Below are positions 27,543 to 37,426 of a stretch of DNA of 64,000 nt, in pieces. Both the position numbers and the translations under genes were made by a program. The notes under the pieces were generated by a model that was given only the letters and a program-made list of their open reading frames with translations, did no database searches and was not told where the DNA came from. How positions within the stretch are numbered: the first letter of the stretch is position 1; the number at the start of each line of letters is the position of its first letter. The DNA lies in assembly GCA_023150895.1 (NCBI GenBank), contig JAKLJY010000002.1:93108-157107 (forward strand), written 5' to 3'. The stretch is from Myxococcota bacterium (GTDB taxonomy: Bacteria; Myxococcota_A; Bradymonadia; UBA7976; UBA1532).

Positions 27543-28769
27543 ATGAGACTCCACCCCCCCTCCGCTCCCGACGGCTGTGTTTCCGCCGCCCTCCCCTGGC
27601 ATCTGGCGGTTTCGATGCCGCGGCCGCCGATCGGCCTCGCCGCCGGTGGTGATGCGGCGTTTCCACTCATCCTCCGGCGCATCGCCGAAGCGCGCCACAG
27701 CATCGACATCCGCGCCTACATCTGGCGGGACGACCACACCGGCCGGACGGTGGCGCGGGCGCTACTCGCCGCCGCGGATCGGGGGGTTGCCGTCTCGATC
27801 GCGAAGGATCGCGACGCGGCGAGCTACGAGTTCTCGGAGCGCACGGGTCGCAGCCTGCTACACCCGGATCTGCAGCCGTATGACCGCCTCGAGGCGGCGT
27901 TCCTGTCGACCGTCTACTCGGGCCGACCCATCCGCCGCGCGGCGGGCCCGTCGGCCGAGGGCGAGGCGCTGCGGGCCCACCCCAACGTGCGCCTCGACAT
28001 CGGACGTCGGTACGATCACGCCAAGGTCTACGTCTTCGACGAGCGCCGCATCGTCCTCGGGGGCATGGGCATCGGCGACGAAGCGCGCCATGACACGATC
28101 GACTACATGGTCGACCTCGAGGGTCCGTGCCTCGTAGAGCGGTATCGGGCGCGCCGGGCCGGACAGGCGGACTTCGACCCGGTACGCAGCATCGACTTCC
28201 TCCTGCACGAACGGGCCACGCACGGTGTGTCCGCCCCCCCGCTTCGGCGCGACCGGCTCGGGCTGCTCGCGGCCGCACGACGGTCACTGGTCGTCGAGAT
28301 GGCCTACTTCGGCGATGACGCGTTCGTCGACGCGCTCGTCGACGCCGTCCGCCGCGGGGTCGAGACCACCGTCGTCGCCTCGCGGCGCGCCTCCATTCTG
28401 CGCCATCTGAACCACGCCGCGCTCGATGACCTGCTCGTCCGGACGGGCGCCCCCGCACATCTCGGGGTGTACCTGGTCGACGCCGAGGTCCACGCCAAAG
28501 TGGTCGTCGTCGACGGCGTCGCCGTGGATCTCGGCAGCGCCAACTTCTCGCCGCTGTCGCACGGCATCTACGACGAGGTCAACGTCCACGTCCGCGATAC
28601 GAGCCTCGCGGCGCGCCTCACGGCCGAGATCCGCAAACACGCGGCCACGGGGGAACGGCAGGGCGGCCGCCTGCGCCACCGGCGCTCCCTCGCGGTCGTC
28701 GAGGCCTGGCTCATGGCGCGGCACGCCCGACAGGTGGCACGCCGAGCGACCGCCGCGCCCCGAGCATAA
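27543..28769 (+). CDS. Phospholipase-D superfamily protein (cardiolipin synthase-like)
   Basis: 408 residues with two HKD motifs: HAKVYVFDERRIVLGGMGIGD and HAKVVVVDGVAVDLGSANFSPLS, both in full HxKxxxxD form. This is the two-site layout of cardiolipin synthase and related phosphatidyltransferases. No N-terminal transmembrane helices as in the E. coli ClsA type are seen, so it may be a ClsB-like soluble or peripheral enzyme. It is the first gene of a run that also encodes a CDP-alcohol phosphatidyltransferase and PgpA, which supports a phospholipid-biosynthetic role. The ATG at 27543 follows GGAAGAGG. Confidence 0.82.
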   Translation: MRLHPPSAPDGCVSAALPWHLAVSMPRPPIGLAAGGDAAFPLILRRIAEARHSIDIRAYIWRDDHTGRTVARALLAAADRGVAVSIAKDRDAASYEFSERTGRSLLHPDLQPYDRLEAAFLSTVYSGRPIRRAAGPSAEGEALRAHPNVRLDIGRRYDHAKVYVFDERRIVLGGMGIGDEARHDTIDYMVDLEGPCLVERYRARRAGQADFDPVRSIDFLLHERATHGVSAPPLRRDRLGLLAAARRSLVVEMAYFGDDAFVDALVDAVRRGVETTVVASRRASILRHLNHAALDDLLVRTGAPAHLGVYLVDAEVHAKVVVVDGVAVDLGSANFSPLSHGIYDEVNVHVRDTSLAARLTAEIRKHAATGERQGGRLRHRRSLAVVEAWLMARHARQVARRATAAPRA

Positions 28770-28865
28770 TTGCACGTTTGTTCAATAAACATCGCGCCGG
28801 GCCGTAACGCCCACCGCCGGTAGCGGCTCCCAACGCTGTCGTCTTGTCATTCGAAGGCTACGCCC

Positions 28866-30119
28866 ATGGAAATCCTGTCCTCGCTTCTGCGCGGTGATCT
28901 CTCCCCGAGCGCCCGGATCTGGTCCGCGTTGCTGCCGGCGATTCTGCTCGTCGCCTACTTCATCGGCGGTCTGTTCGTGTACTTCGGGCGCGTCGCCCTG
29001 CGCGGGCAGCACCACGACGCCGAGATGGCGAGTCGGCCGACGACGGCCATCCTCGGCCCGTTCGTGCGTCACTTCTTCGCGTGGCTGATGCAGCCCCTCT
29101 TCCGCGCGTTCCGCGCCTCCGGGCTCCCCGCGGACGCGGTCACCATTCTGTCGACGCTGATCTCCCTGGGGGCTGGGGTGGCGCTGGCGGCCGGTCGCTT
29201 CGCGTTGGGGGGTTGGCTCTACATTCTGTCCGGCGCGCTGGACTTCGTCGACGGTCGCCTCGCGAGGCTGACCGGGACGGCGAGCCCGCGCGGCGCCGCG
29301 CTGGACTCGGTGCTCGACCGCTACGCGGACACTGCGGTGCTGGTCGGCCTGGCCTGGTACTACCGGGATTCGTGGGTGCTCCTCGCCGTCCTCGGTGCCC
29401 TGGCGGGCTCCCTGTTGACGTCGTACGTGCGGGCCCGCGGCGAGGGCCTCGGGGTGTCCATGAAAGAGGTGGGCGTCGCGCAGCGCGCGGAGCGCATCGC
29501 CATTCTGGGCAGCACGGTGGCCCTGAGCCCGATCTTCCCGGCGATCTACGACCCGACGAACCCGCGTCCGGAACACGGTCTGGCCATCGTCGGCATCACC
29601 TTGCTGGCAGTTCTCGGCAATCTCACCGCGTTCTCCCGCCTCGGCGCCCTGCTCGATGCGCTGTCGAATCGACCGACGAAGGCTCGGCCGGGCTTCTTCG
29701 GACTCGGACGAGGGAGCCTGCTGCGGGGCGCGGTCAGCGCGGTCGTGGCCACCGGCGCGGACTTCATGGTGGTGGTCGGCCTGGTCGGCGCCGGCCTCAC
29801 GCCGGCCTGGGCCACGCTCTTCGGCTGCGTCGCCGGCGGGGCGCTGAACTTCGCCCTGAACCGACGCTGGGCCTTCGAGTCGAGCGCCGACGCCCGAGTG
29901 CCGCCCCAGGTGGGCCGCTACGTCACCGTCAGCGCCACGAGCGCGCTGCTCAACGCCGGGGGCGTCTCGCTGCTGATGCTCCTCCCGGTCGATTATCGCG
30001 CGGCGTGGTGGCTCGCGCGCGGCATCGTCTTCCTCGCCTGGAACTACCCCCTCCAGCGCAGTTTCGTGTTCGCCCCCGAGCTTGCCACGCCCCCGCGACC
30101 CGCCGCCCACCACGCGTAG
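28866..30119 (+). CDS. CDP-alcohol phosphatidyltransferase fused to a GtrA domain (inositol-phosphate-type candidate)
   Basis: 417 residues, multi-pass. The first two thirds carry the complete CDP-alcohol phosphotransferase signature D-x2-DG-x2-AR-x8-G-x3-D-x3-D (starts DFVDGRLAR, ends DSVLD). Downstream is SYVRARGEGLG and then RAERI, features that family knowledge links to phosphatidylinositol-phosphate synthases rather than PgsA. The last ~130 residues are a GtrA-like domain of four helices (LRGAVSAVVATGADFMV ..., GGALNFALNRRWAFES). The enzyme would couple CDP-diacylglycerol to an alcohol phosphate in the inner membrane. An inositol-3-phosphate synthase gene in the same operon points to inositol phosphate. 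6 bp precede the next gene. Confidence 0.86.
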   Translation: MEILSSLLRGDLSPSARIWSALLPAILLVAYFIGGLFVYFGRVALRGQHHDAEMASRPTTAILGPFVRHFFAWLMQPLFRAFRASGLPADAVTILSTLISLGAGVALAAGRFALGGWLYILSGALDFVDGRLARLTGTASPRGAALDSVLDRYADTAVLVGLAWYYRDSWVLLAVLGALAGSLLTSYVRARGEGLGVSMKEVGVAQRAERIAILGSTVALSPIFPAIYDPTNPRPEHGLAIVGITLLAVLGNLTAFSRLGALLDALSNRPTKARPGFFGLGRGSLLRGAVSAVVATGADFMVVVGLVGAGLTPAWATLFGCVAGGALNFALNRRWAFESSADARVPPQVGRYVTVSATSALLNAGGVSLLMLLPVDYRAAWWLARGIVFLAWNYPLQRSFVFAPELATPPRPAAHHA

Positions 30120-30125
30120 TCCGAC

Positions 30126-33044
30126 ATGTCTCGCCATACCCGCCCCACGCCCGAGCCCCGCCGCCTCGTCGCGGCGACGGAACGCGCCCTCGGCGCGCTC
30201 GCGCAGGGCGCGTTTCGCAGGCCCGTCACGGTGTTGCTCGGCGTCGCCGTCACCGTGGGGCTCGCGCTGTGGGCGGCGGCCCGGCTGCGCCTCGACGCGG
30301 ATCTCAGTCGCCTCCTGCCGCCCGAGGCGGAGAGCGTCGTGGCCCTGAACGCCCTCGAAGCGAGAACGGGCGGTCTCGGCGCGGTGACCGTCGCCCTCAC
30401 CGGACCCGAGCCGGCGCTGAGCCGGGCTGCGGACACCGTCGCGACGCGGCTGCGATCGGTTCCGGAGATTCGCGCAGTGGATGACCGCCTGCCGGTCGCC
30501 TGGTTCGCCGAGCGCGCGCTCTGGTTCGCCGAGCCCGCGGCGCTGCGCACGCTCGCCGATGCGCTCGAAGCCCGGACGGCACACGAGAAGCGCGCCCGCA
30601 ACCCCCTTCTGATGGATCTGGAACAGACCCCGCCGCCGCCCGTGGAGACCGCGGCCCTCGAGGCCGAGTTGCGCGCGCGGCTCGGTCGCCTCGGCCTCGA
30701 GCCGAGCCTCGGGGGCGGACCGGACGGGGCGGCCGACGGGCGCTACCGCAGCACCGACGGACGCACGCTCGTGCTCTTTGCGAAGCCGACGCGTCGGGCG
30801 ACGGACCTCGCGTTCGCGCGGCGGGCGGTGGACGCGGTGGACACCGCGACGCGCGCGGCCCTCGCGGACGTCCCCGAAGTCGCCTATGCCCTCTCCGGGC
30901 GCTACGCGAAGCGCCTCGAGCAACAGGCGGCGCTGTCGGCAGATCTGAATCGTGCGTCGCTCTGGGCGTTCGTCGGCCTGGTGGCCTACCTCGCATTTCA
31001 CTTCCGGCGGGTCGGCGCGGTGTTTCAGGTGCTCCTCCCGCTGCTCGTGGCGCTGACCTGGACGTTCGGATTCATGGCGATGCGGTTCGGGACGCTGAAC
31101 CTGCTGACGGGCATGACGGGCGCCATCCTCCTCGGGCTGGGGATCGATCACGGCATTCATCTGCTCGGTCGTTTCGACGCGGAGCGGGTGGCCGGTGCCG
31201 ACGCGGCGACGGCCGTCGACCGGGCCTTCGGGCGCACCGGGCGAGCGGCCCTCGCGGCAGCGCTCACCACCGTCGCCGGATTCGGTGGATTGGCGCTCTC
31301 GAGCTTCCGCGGATTCGCCGAGTTCGGCGTCGCGGCGGGCGTCGGCAGCCTGCTGGTCGTCGTCTCCTATGCCCTCGTGCTGCCCGCAGTGCTGGCGGTG
31401 ACGGGGGGGCGGCGCGCCGTTCGGGCCGGTCGCGCGACCGCGTCACCCTTCCTCGCGTCGCTGCCCCGCACCGCCCCGGCCGTGGTGTGGATCGGGCTGG
31501 TTCTGGTCGCGGGCACCCTGCTGACCGGACGCGCTTCGACGTTCGAGACCGACTTCGCGGCCCTCGAAGATCGTGGCCTGCCCGCCGCCCGCCTCGACGC
31601 CGAAGTCAATGCGCTGCTCGGACACTCGCAGACCCCCCTGGCCGCCCTCGCCCGAACGGCCGAGGACGAGGCCGGCGTCGCAAACGCGCTGCGCGGGGCG
31701 GCGCTGCCGAGCGTACAGTTCGTCCTGTCCCTCGCGGACCTCCTGCCCGAGGGCGACATCGCACGGCACGAGGCCCGTCGTCACGCGATGGCGGCCCTCG
31801 CGGGCGCCGCCACACGCGTGCCGCGCGGAGCCCTGGCGGACGACGAGCGAGCCCGTCTCGACGAGCTGCGTCGCCTCACGCGTGCACCCGAGCCCACCCG
31901 CGAGACCCTGCCTGCCGAAGCCCGAGCCCGCTTTCAGCCGCTCGACGCGCCGGCCGACGCGCCGGGCAACGTGCTGGTCTTCCCGACGGTGGTGCAAAGC
32001 GACGGCGCCGCGGTGAGCGCGCTCGCGCAGGACCTGCGCGGGGTCCTGGGCGCGACGGACTCGCGGCCGCTGCTCGCCGGCGAGGCCCTGGTGCTCGCCG
32101 ACGTCCTCACGACCGTCGAGGCGGAGGCGCCGCGTGTGGTCGCGCTCACGCTCGCCATCGTCTTCGCGGTTCTCTGGCTGCTGCTCGGCCGGATCGGCCC
32201 CGCGGCGATCGCGTTGCTCGTCGCGGTCGGAACGGTCACGGTCTCCATCGGGCTCGCCGCCCTGGCCGGGCAGCCGCTGAACTACCTGAACATGATCATG
32301 GTCCCGGTGCTGTTCGGCGTCGGCGTCGATGCCGCCGTTCACCTGTTCGCACGCCTCGAAGAGTCGCCGGGCGCGCCCCTGACCATCCTGCACGACACCG
32401 CGCGCGCGGTCATCGGCGCGCTCGTGACGACCGCGCTCGGTTTCGCCCCCTTGCTGTCGGCCCACCATCCCGGCCTGGCCTCGATCGGCTGGCTGGCGGT
32501 GGTCGGACTCGGCGTGAACTTGCTGCTCAGTCTGGTCCTGCTACCGGCCATGATCGGGCTGCGAATCCGTCTTCGGGATCGCCCGCGTCGGCGGGAGGCC
32601 CGCGTCGCCGGCCTGCTCTCGACGGTCTTCGGCGCGGGTTTCGCGCCCGTCGCGCCCGGGACGCTCGGGGCCCTCGTCGCCCTGCCCGCAGCCTATGCGT
32701 TGTCCGCCCTCCCCGTTCCCGTGCGTGCGGCGGTCCTGCTCGTCGCCGCCGCGCTCGGCGCGGTGGTCATTTCGCGCTACCTGGGCGCGGATCGCGCCGC
32801 CGATCCCCGGGAGGTCGTCCTCGACGAGACCGTCGGCGCCGCCATCGCGCTGGCGTTCGTCCCCTTCGAGCCGCGGTGGGCCATCGCCGCATTCCTGCTG
32901 TTTCGCCTGTTCGACGTCGTCAAGCCCTGGCCCATCGGCGTCATCGACCGGCGCCTGCATGGCGGGACAGGGGTGATGCTGGACGACGTCGCCGCCGGAC
33001 TGCTCGCGGGCGGCCTGCTGCTCGGCGTGCATTCGCAGCTCTGA
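30126..33044 (+). CDS. RND (MMPL/HpnN-like) lipid transporter fused to a PgpA phosphatase domain
   Basis: 972 residues. The first ~815 residues are an RND exporter of the MMPL/HpnN type with two repeats, each a transmembrane helix, a large periplasmic loop and a five-helix bundle. GAILLGLGIDHGIHLLGRF and VPVLFGVGVDAAVHLFARL are the TM4 motifs with the proton-relay Asp. The last ~155 residues are a complete phosphatidylglycerophosphatase A domain: FGAGFAPVAPGTLGAL, DPREVVLDETVG, FRLFDVVKPWPIGVIDRR and GVMLDDVAAGLLAGG. All its metal-ligand acidic residues look intact. The domains join in one frame with no stop or frameshift signs. I know of no described protein with this pairing; it predicts dephosphorylation of a lipid phosphate beside its transporter. 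Confidence 0.9.
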   Translation: MSRHTRPTPEPRRLVAATERALGALAQGAFRRPVTVLLGVAVTVGLALWAAARLRLDADLSRLLPPEAESVVALNALEARTGGLGAVTVALTGPEPALSRAADTVATRLRSVPEIRAVDDRLPVAWFAERALWFAEPAALRTLADALEARTAHEKRARNPLLMDLEQTPPPPVETAALEAELRARLGRLGLEPSLGGGPDGAADGRYRSTDGRTLVLFAKPTRRATDLAFARRAVDAVDTATRAALADVPEVAYALSGRYAKRLEQQAALSADLNRASLWAFVGLVAYLAFHFRRVGAVFQVLLPLLVALTWTFGFMAMRFGTLNLLTGMTGAILLGLGIDHGIHLLGRFDAERVAGADAATAVDRAFGRTGRAALAAALTTVAGFGGLALSSFRGFAEFGVAAGVGSLLVVVSYALVLPAVLAVTGGRRAVRAGRATASPFLASLPRTAPAVVWIGLVLVAGTLLTGRASTFETDFAALEDRGLPAARLDAEVNALLGHSQTPLAALARTAEDEAGVANALRGAALPSVQFVLSLADLLPEGDIARHEARRHAMAALAGAATRVPRGALADDERARLDELRRLTRAPEPTRETLPAEARARFQPLDAPADAPGNVLVFPTVVQSDGAAVSALAQDLRGVLGATDSRPLLAGEALVLADVLTTVEAEAPRVVALTLAIVFAVLWLLLGRIGPAAIALLVAVGTVTVSIGLAALAGQPLNYLNMIMVPVLFGVGVDAAVHLFARLEESPGAPLTILHDTARAVIGALVTTALGFAPLLSAHHPGLASIGWLAVVGLGVNLLLSLVLLPAMIGLRIRLRDRPRRREARVAGLLSTVFGAGFAPVAPGTLGALVALPAAYALSALPVPVRAAVLLVAAALGAVVISRYLGADRAADPREVVLDETVGAAIALAFVPFEPRWAIAAFLLFRLFDVVKPWPIGVIDRRLHGGTGVMLDDVAAGLLAGGLLLGVHSQL

Positions 33045-33085
33045 CCGGGCAAACCGGCGCCCAATCCGTTTCTCAGGAGAGAGTC

Positions 33086-33781
33086 GTGCCTATCCCCGAC
33101 CACACCCCCTCCCGCCCGATTCAACGTCACTCTCCGGCGCGGCGTGTCGCGCTCGGCGTCCTCGTCGCGATCGCCGGGTTGCTCGCTTTCGGCACCGAAG
33201 CCACCGCCGAGGCCGCCGATTCACCGGCGCTGACGCGAACAGAGGCGCTGATCACTGCGTTCATGCGGGTCGAGGCGCCACCGGAGGGCGCGCCCCTCGA
33301 CGACACGCTCCGGGCGCGCAACCGGGCGGCGTTCACGGCGCTCGACGGCTTCTTCGATCGCGAGCGCCTCGTCGAGGGACCCATCACACCCCATCTCGGT
33401 CGCCTGACTCCCGCGGAGCTCGCCCGCTACCGCACGCTGTTCTGGGAGACCTTGCGCACCTCGACCTATGTCACGACCGGCCGCTTCTTCGCTGGGGCGA
33501 AGCATACGAGTCGAGTGACGCGAACCGGTGCAGACACGGCGGATGTCGATGTGTCGCTGCGAGTCGATGCCAAGGACCTCGACCTGCGCATCACATTCTT
33601 CTGGGCCCGCCGCGGCACCGAGTGGCGCCTGATCGATCTGGCGTTCGACGACGCATCGCTCGTCCGGGACTATCAGGCGCAGTTCGGGCGCATCCTCGAC
33701 AAGGACGGCCCCGCCGGACTGCTGAACAAGCTGAGCGCGCGCCACGAGAAAGAGATTCGGGAGAAGGGCGCGGTGCCGTGA
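33086..33781 (+). CDS. MlaC/Ttg2D/HpnM-like periplasmic lipid-binding protein
   Basis: 231 residues from GTG 33086 with GGAGAG just upstream. Signal peptide, then an MlaC-type fold: NRAAFTALDGFFDRERLVEG, FWETLRTSTYV, TADVDVSLRVDAKDLDLRITFFWARRGTEWRLIDLAFDDASLV and RDYQAQFGRIL. MlaC proteins carry phospholipids across the periplasm, and HpnM is the relative encoded beside HpnN in hopanoid clusters. Here the same pair (RND plus MlaC-like) occurs in a phospholipid context. It overlaps the TolC-like gene by 4 bp (GTGA). Confidence 0.85.
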   Translation: MPIPDHTPSRPIQRHSPARRVALGVLVAIAGLLAFGTEATAEAADSPALTRTEALITAFMRVEAPPEGAPLDDTLRARNRAAFTALDGFFDRERLVEGPITPHLGRLTPAELARYRTLFWETLRTSTYVTTGRFFAGAKHTSRVTRTGADTADVDVSLRVDAKDLDLRITFFWARRGTEWRLIDLAFDDASLVRDYQAQFGRILDKDGPAGLLNKLSARHEKEIREKGAVP

Positions 33782-35253
33782 CCCGAAGGTTCCGAGAGCG
33801 CCTCACGCCGATGTGGCTGGCCGGACTGCTCACGGTCACCGGCCCCGGGGCGAGCGCCGCCGGCCCGGCCGACGCGCGGCGCCGGGATACACCCCTCGAC
33901 GCCGAGGCGTGCGTCCGACGCGCGCTCGACGACAGCCCCGAAGTGGCGGCGGCGACGGCACGGACCGCGATGTACGCGGCGCGACTCGCCGAGGTCGAGG
34001 CGCTGTACGGGCCGCGCCTCGGTGCGCTCGCGTTCGTCGCCCCGACGTTCACGGTCGAGGGCTCGGGCGCGGACCGCACCGTCGAGCGCCGCTACGGCGT
34101 GCAGGATTGGGGTCCGTACACCCGCCTCGAGGCCACGCTCGCGCTCCCGCTCTACAGTTTCGGTCGGTTCGAGTCCGCCAGTCGCGCGGCCGAAGCGCGA
34201 CGCGACGTCGAGGCGGCCCGCGCGGACGTCACCCGGGCCGCCGTGGCGCTGGCCGTTCGCCGCCTGTATTGGCAGCGGGCCTACGCGCTGGGGCTCACGC
34301 CGACGCTGACGCAGGCCGCTGAACAGCTCGAGACGGCCCGGCGTCGGGCCGAGGCGCTGTTCGCCGAGGGCGGCGGAGCCGTCTCGAACGTCGACCTCGC
34401 CCGCCTGGAGATCGCGCGACTCGAGCTCGAGCGCGCCCATCGCCAGGCGGTGAGCGGGGCCGCCGTGGCGACGGAGGCGCTGGCCCATACGATGGGCCTC
34501 GACCCGACGACACCGCCGAGCCTCGACGCAGACCGACTCACGCCGCCGCCAGTGCCCGCACCGCCACTGCACGAGGCGCTCGCCCGCGCGGCCCGGGACC
34601 GACCGGAGTTTCGTGCGCTGGACCGGGGGGCGGTCGCCGCCCGCACGCTCGCCGAGGCCGAGGGCGACGCCTGGTTGCCGGTCCTCGGCGCCGCGGCGAC
34701 GTTTCAGGCCGGTTGGGCGCCGACGCGAGACGACAGCCCGAACCCCTACCACGCCGATCCGTACAACGAGGTGCAGGGCGGCGCCGGCCTCGGTCTCTTG
34801 TGGCACTTCTCGCCGTTCGAAGCCACCGCCCGGGCCGACGCCGCCCGCGCCCAGGGCGACGAGGTCGAGGCCCTGCGGCGGTTCGCGGCGACGGGCATTC
34901 CCATCGAGGTGCGCGTGGCCCACCGTGCATTGGCGGACGCGATGGCGGACGCGGCGGACGGCGAGCGACGCACGGCGGCCGCCCGCCGCTGGCTCGCCTC
35001 CGCCGCACGCGCCTACGACCTCGGCAGCGGCGACGCCGAGACCCTCCTCGAAGGTCTCGCGGCCTACGTCCTCGCCAAAAAGGCCCACGCCGACGCGCTG
35101 CTCGCCGCCCGCCTGGCCGAGGCCGAGCTCGCCCGCGCGACGGGCGCCGCGAACACATCTCCGAGTCTTCCCGCGCCGGCGTCGTCGGCGCCGCAGCCCC
35201 CACCGGCCGAGGCCACGGCGCCCGGCCCCGAGCGCCCCGCGCTCGCCCCCTGA
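33778..35253 (+). CDS. TolC-family outer-membrane factor
   Basis: 491 residues from GTG 33778, coupled to the MlaC-like gene. After a signal peptide the protein has the two long helical repeats of TolC proteins (SRAAEARRDVEAARADVTRA ..., LETARRRAEALFAEG), with LPLYSFGRF and GLLWHFSPF strands that end each half. It would form the outer-membrane tunnel. A Pro-rich C-terminal tail (SLPAPASSAPQPPPAE) is additional. Its position in the lipid operon suggests export of a lipid or removal of lipid from the periplasm with the RND protein. Confidence 0.85.
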   Translation: MTRRFRERLTPMWLAGLLTVTGPGASAAGPADARRRDTPLDAEACVRRALDDSPEVAAATARTAMYAARLAEVEALYGPRLGALAFVAPTFTVEGSGADRTVERRYGVQDWGPYTRLEATLALPLYSFGRFESASRAAEARRDVEAARADVTRAAVALAVRRLYWQRAYALGLTPTLTQAAEQLETARRRAEALFAEGGGAVSNVDLARLEIARLELERAHRQAVSGAAVATEALAHTMGLDPTTPPSLDADRLTPPPVPAPPLHEALARAARDRPEFRALDRGAVAARTLAEAEGDAWLPVLGAAATFQAGWAPTRDDSPNPYHADPYNEVQGGAGLGLLWHFSPFEATARADAARAQGDEVEALRRFAATGIPIEVRVAHRALADAMADAADGERRTAAARRWLASAARAYDLGSGDAETLLEGLAAYVLAKKAHADALLAARLAEAELARATGAANTSPSLPAPASSAPQPPPAEATAPGPERPALAP

Positions 35254-35267
35254 AAGCAGGTGTCGTC

Positions 35268-36605
<1,338 letters not shown>

Positions 36606-36642
36606 GTCTCACCGCCGCGGGCCGGATCGAGGCGACAAAAGA

Positions 36643-36685
36643 CGACCGGCCGGTCGCGCCCGCCGCCCGACTCGGGAAGAGTCGG
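36643..36685. terminator. Palindrome and hairpin between the ino1 stop and the stress-protein gene
   Basis: CGACCGGCCGGTCG (36643-36656) is a perfect palindrome. Next, CCGACTC-gggaa-GAGTCGG (36667-36685) makes a 7-bp hairpin. The two genes converge here, so a bidirectional terminator is likely; neither has a clear T-run. Confidence 0.5.
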
Positions 36686-36742
36686 ACGGATCGAGACACG
36701 GCCGGCCGGAGTGTGAGAAGGCGGGATGTCTGAGGCGGGACG

Positions 36743-37423
36743 TCAGCGGGAGAGCGGGAGCGCCAGGAAGGGCTGCGTCGTTCGGCGCAGCCCGCGCTCC
36801 GGGTGGTCACCGGCCGCGATGATCAGGGCCGGAGATTCGGTCGAGGGTGAAGGCCCGGCGTCGGGTGCACGGCACTGAAGCGACGCGCCGAACGCCTGCG
36901 CCCAGGTGGCGGCGATCTCGTTCGCCCGCACGTCGAGGGGATTGCCGACGAGTTCGACGACGGTGGGTGCTTCGACCCGCGTGCCGGCATGGACGGTCAG
37001 CACGGGCCGCTCGCACTCGCGGACGACACTCTCCGCGACGCTGCCGAGCCAGAGGCGGCGAACGCCCCGCCGGCCGTGCGTCCCCATGACGACGAGATCG
37101 GCCTGACACTCGCGCGCACAGGATGCGATGGCATCGGCGGGGTGCCCCTCGACGACGCGCGCCTCGGGTACGAACCCCAACGCCCCGGCCACGGACTCGG
37201 CGACGAGGCGGGTTGCGCGTTCGCGGGCCGCGGCGGCCTCTTCGCGCAGGCGCTCGTGCTGTTCCGGCGCGAAGTACGGCGGCAGCTCGAGGTGTTCCGC
37301 GTGCACCACCATCACCCGCGCCCCGAAGCGCCGCGCGAGCAGGCCGGCATAGGCCGCCGCCGGCGCGGACGCCTCGCTGAGATCCGTGGCCAGCAGGATG
37401 TGTTTCGGCGGGACGGCGAACAT
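36743..37423 (-). CDS. Universal stress protein (UspA family)
   Basis: 226 residues. The first ~145 residues are a Usp domain, with the N-terminal strand HILLATDLSEAS and the ATP-binding motif G-x2-G-x9-G-S seen in GTHGRRGVRRLWLGS. The remaining ~80 residues look like a shortened second Usp-like repeat (VVELVGNPLDVRANEIAATWAQAFGASL) without the nucleotide motif. It lies 3 bp beyond the RND pump gene on the same strand, so it is probably the last gene of that operon, as is often seen for envelope-stress genes. Confidence 0.87.
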   Translation of the reverse strand: MFAVPPKHILLATDLSEASAPAAAYAGLLARRFGARVMVVHAEHLELPPYFAPEQHERLREEAAAARERATRLVAESVAGALGFVPEARVVEGHPADAIASCARECQADLVVMGTHGRRGVRRLWLGSVAESVVRECERPVLTVHAGTRVEAPTVVELVGNPLDVRANEIAATWAQAFGASLQCRAPDAGPSPSTESPALIIAAGDHPERGLRRTTQPFLALPLSR

Positions 37424-37426
37424 GGC

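Noticed and set aside
27543..28769. PLD-family gene as a secreted toxin or nuclease
   Set aside because: It has two HKD motifs, no signal peptide and sits before phospholipid genes, so a synthase role is more economical.
28782..31160. 792-codon minus-strand open frame
   Set aside because: Antisense to the CDP-alcohol transferase and the RND transporter; composition is typical of a shadow frame.
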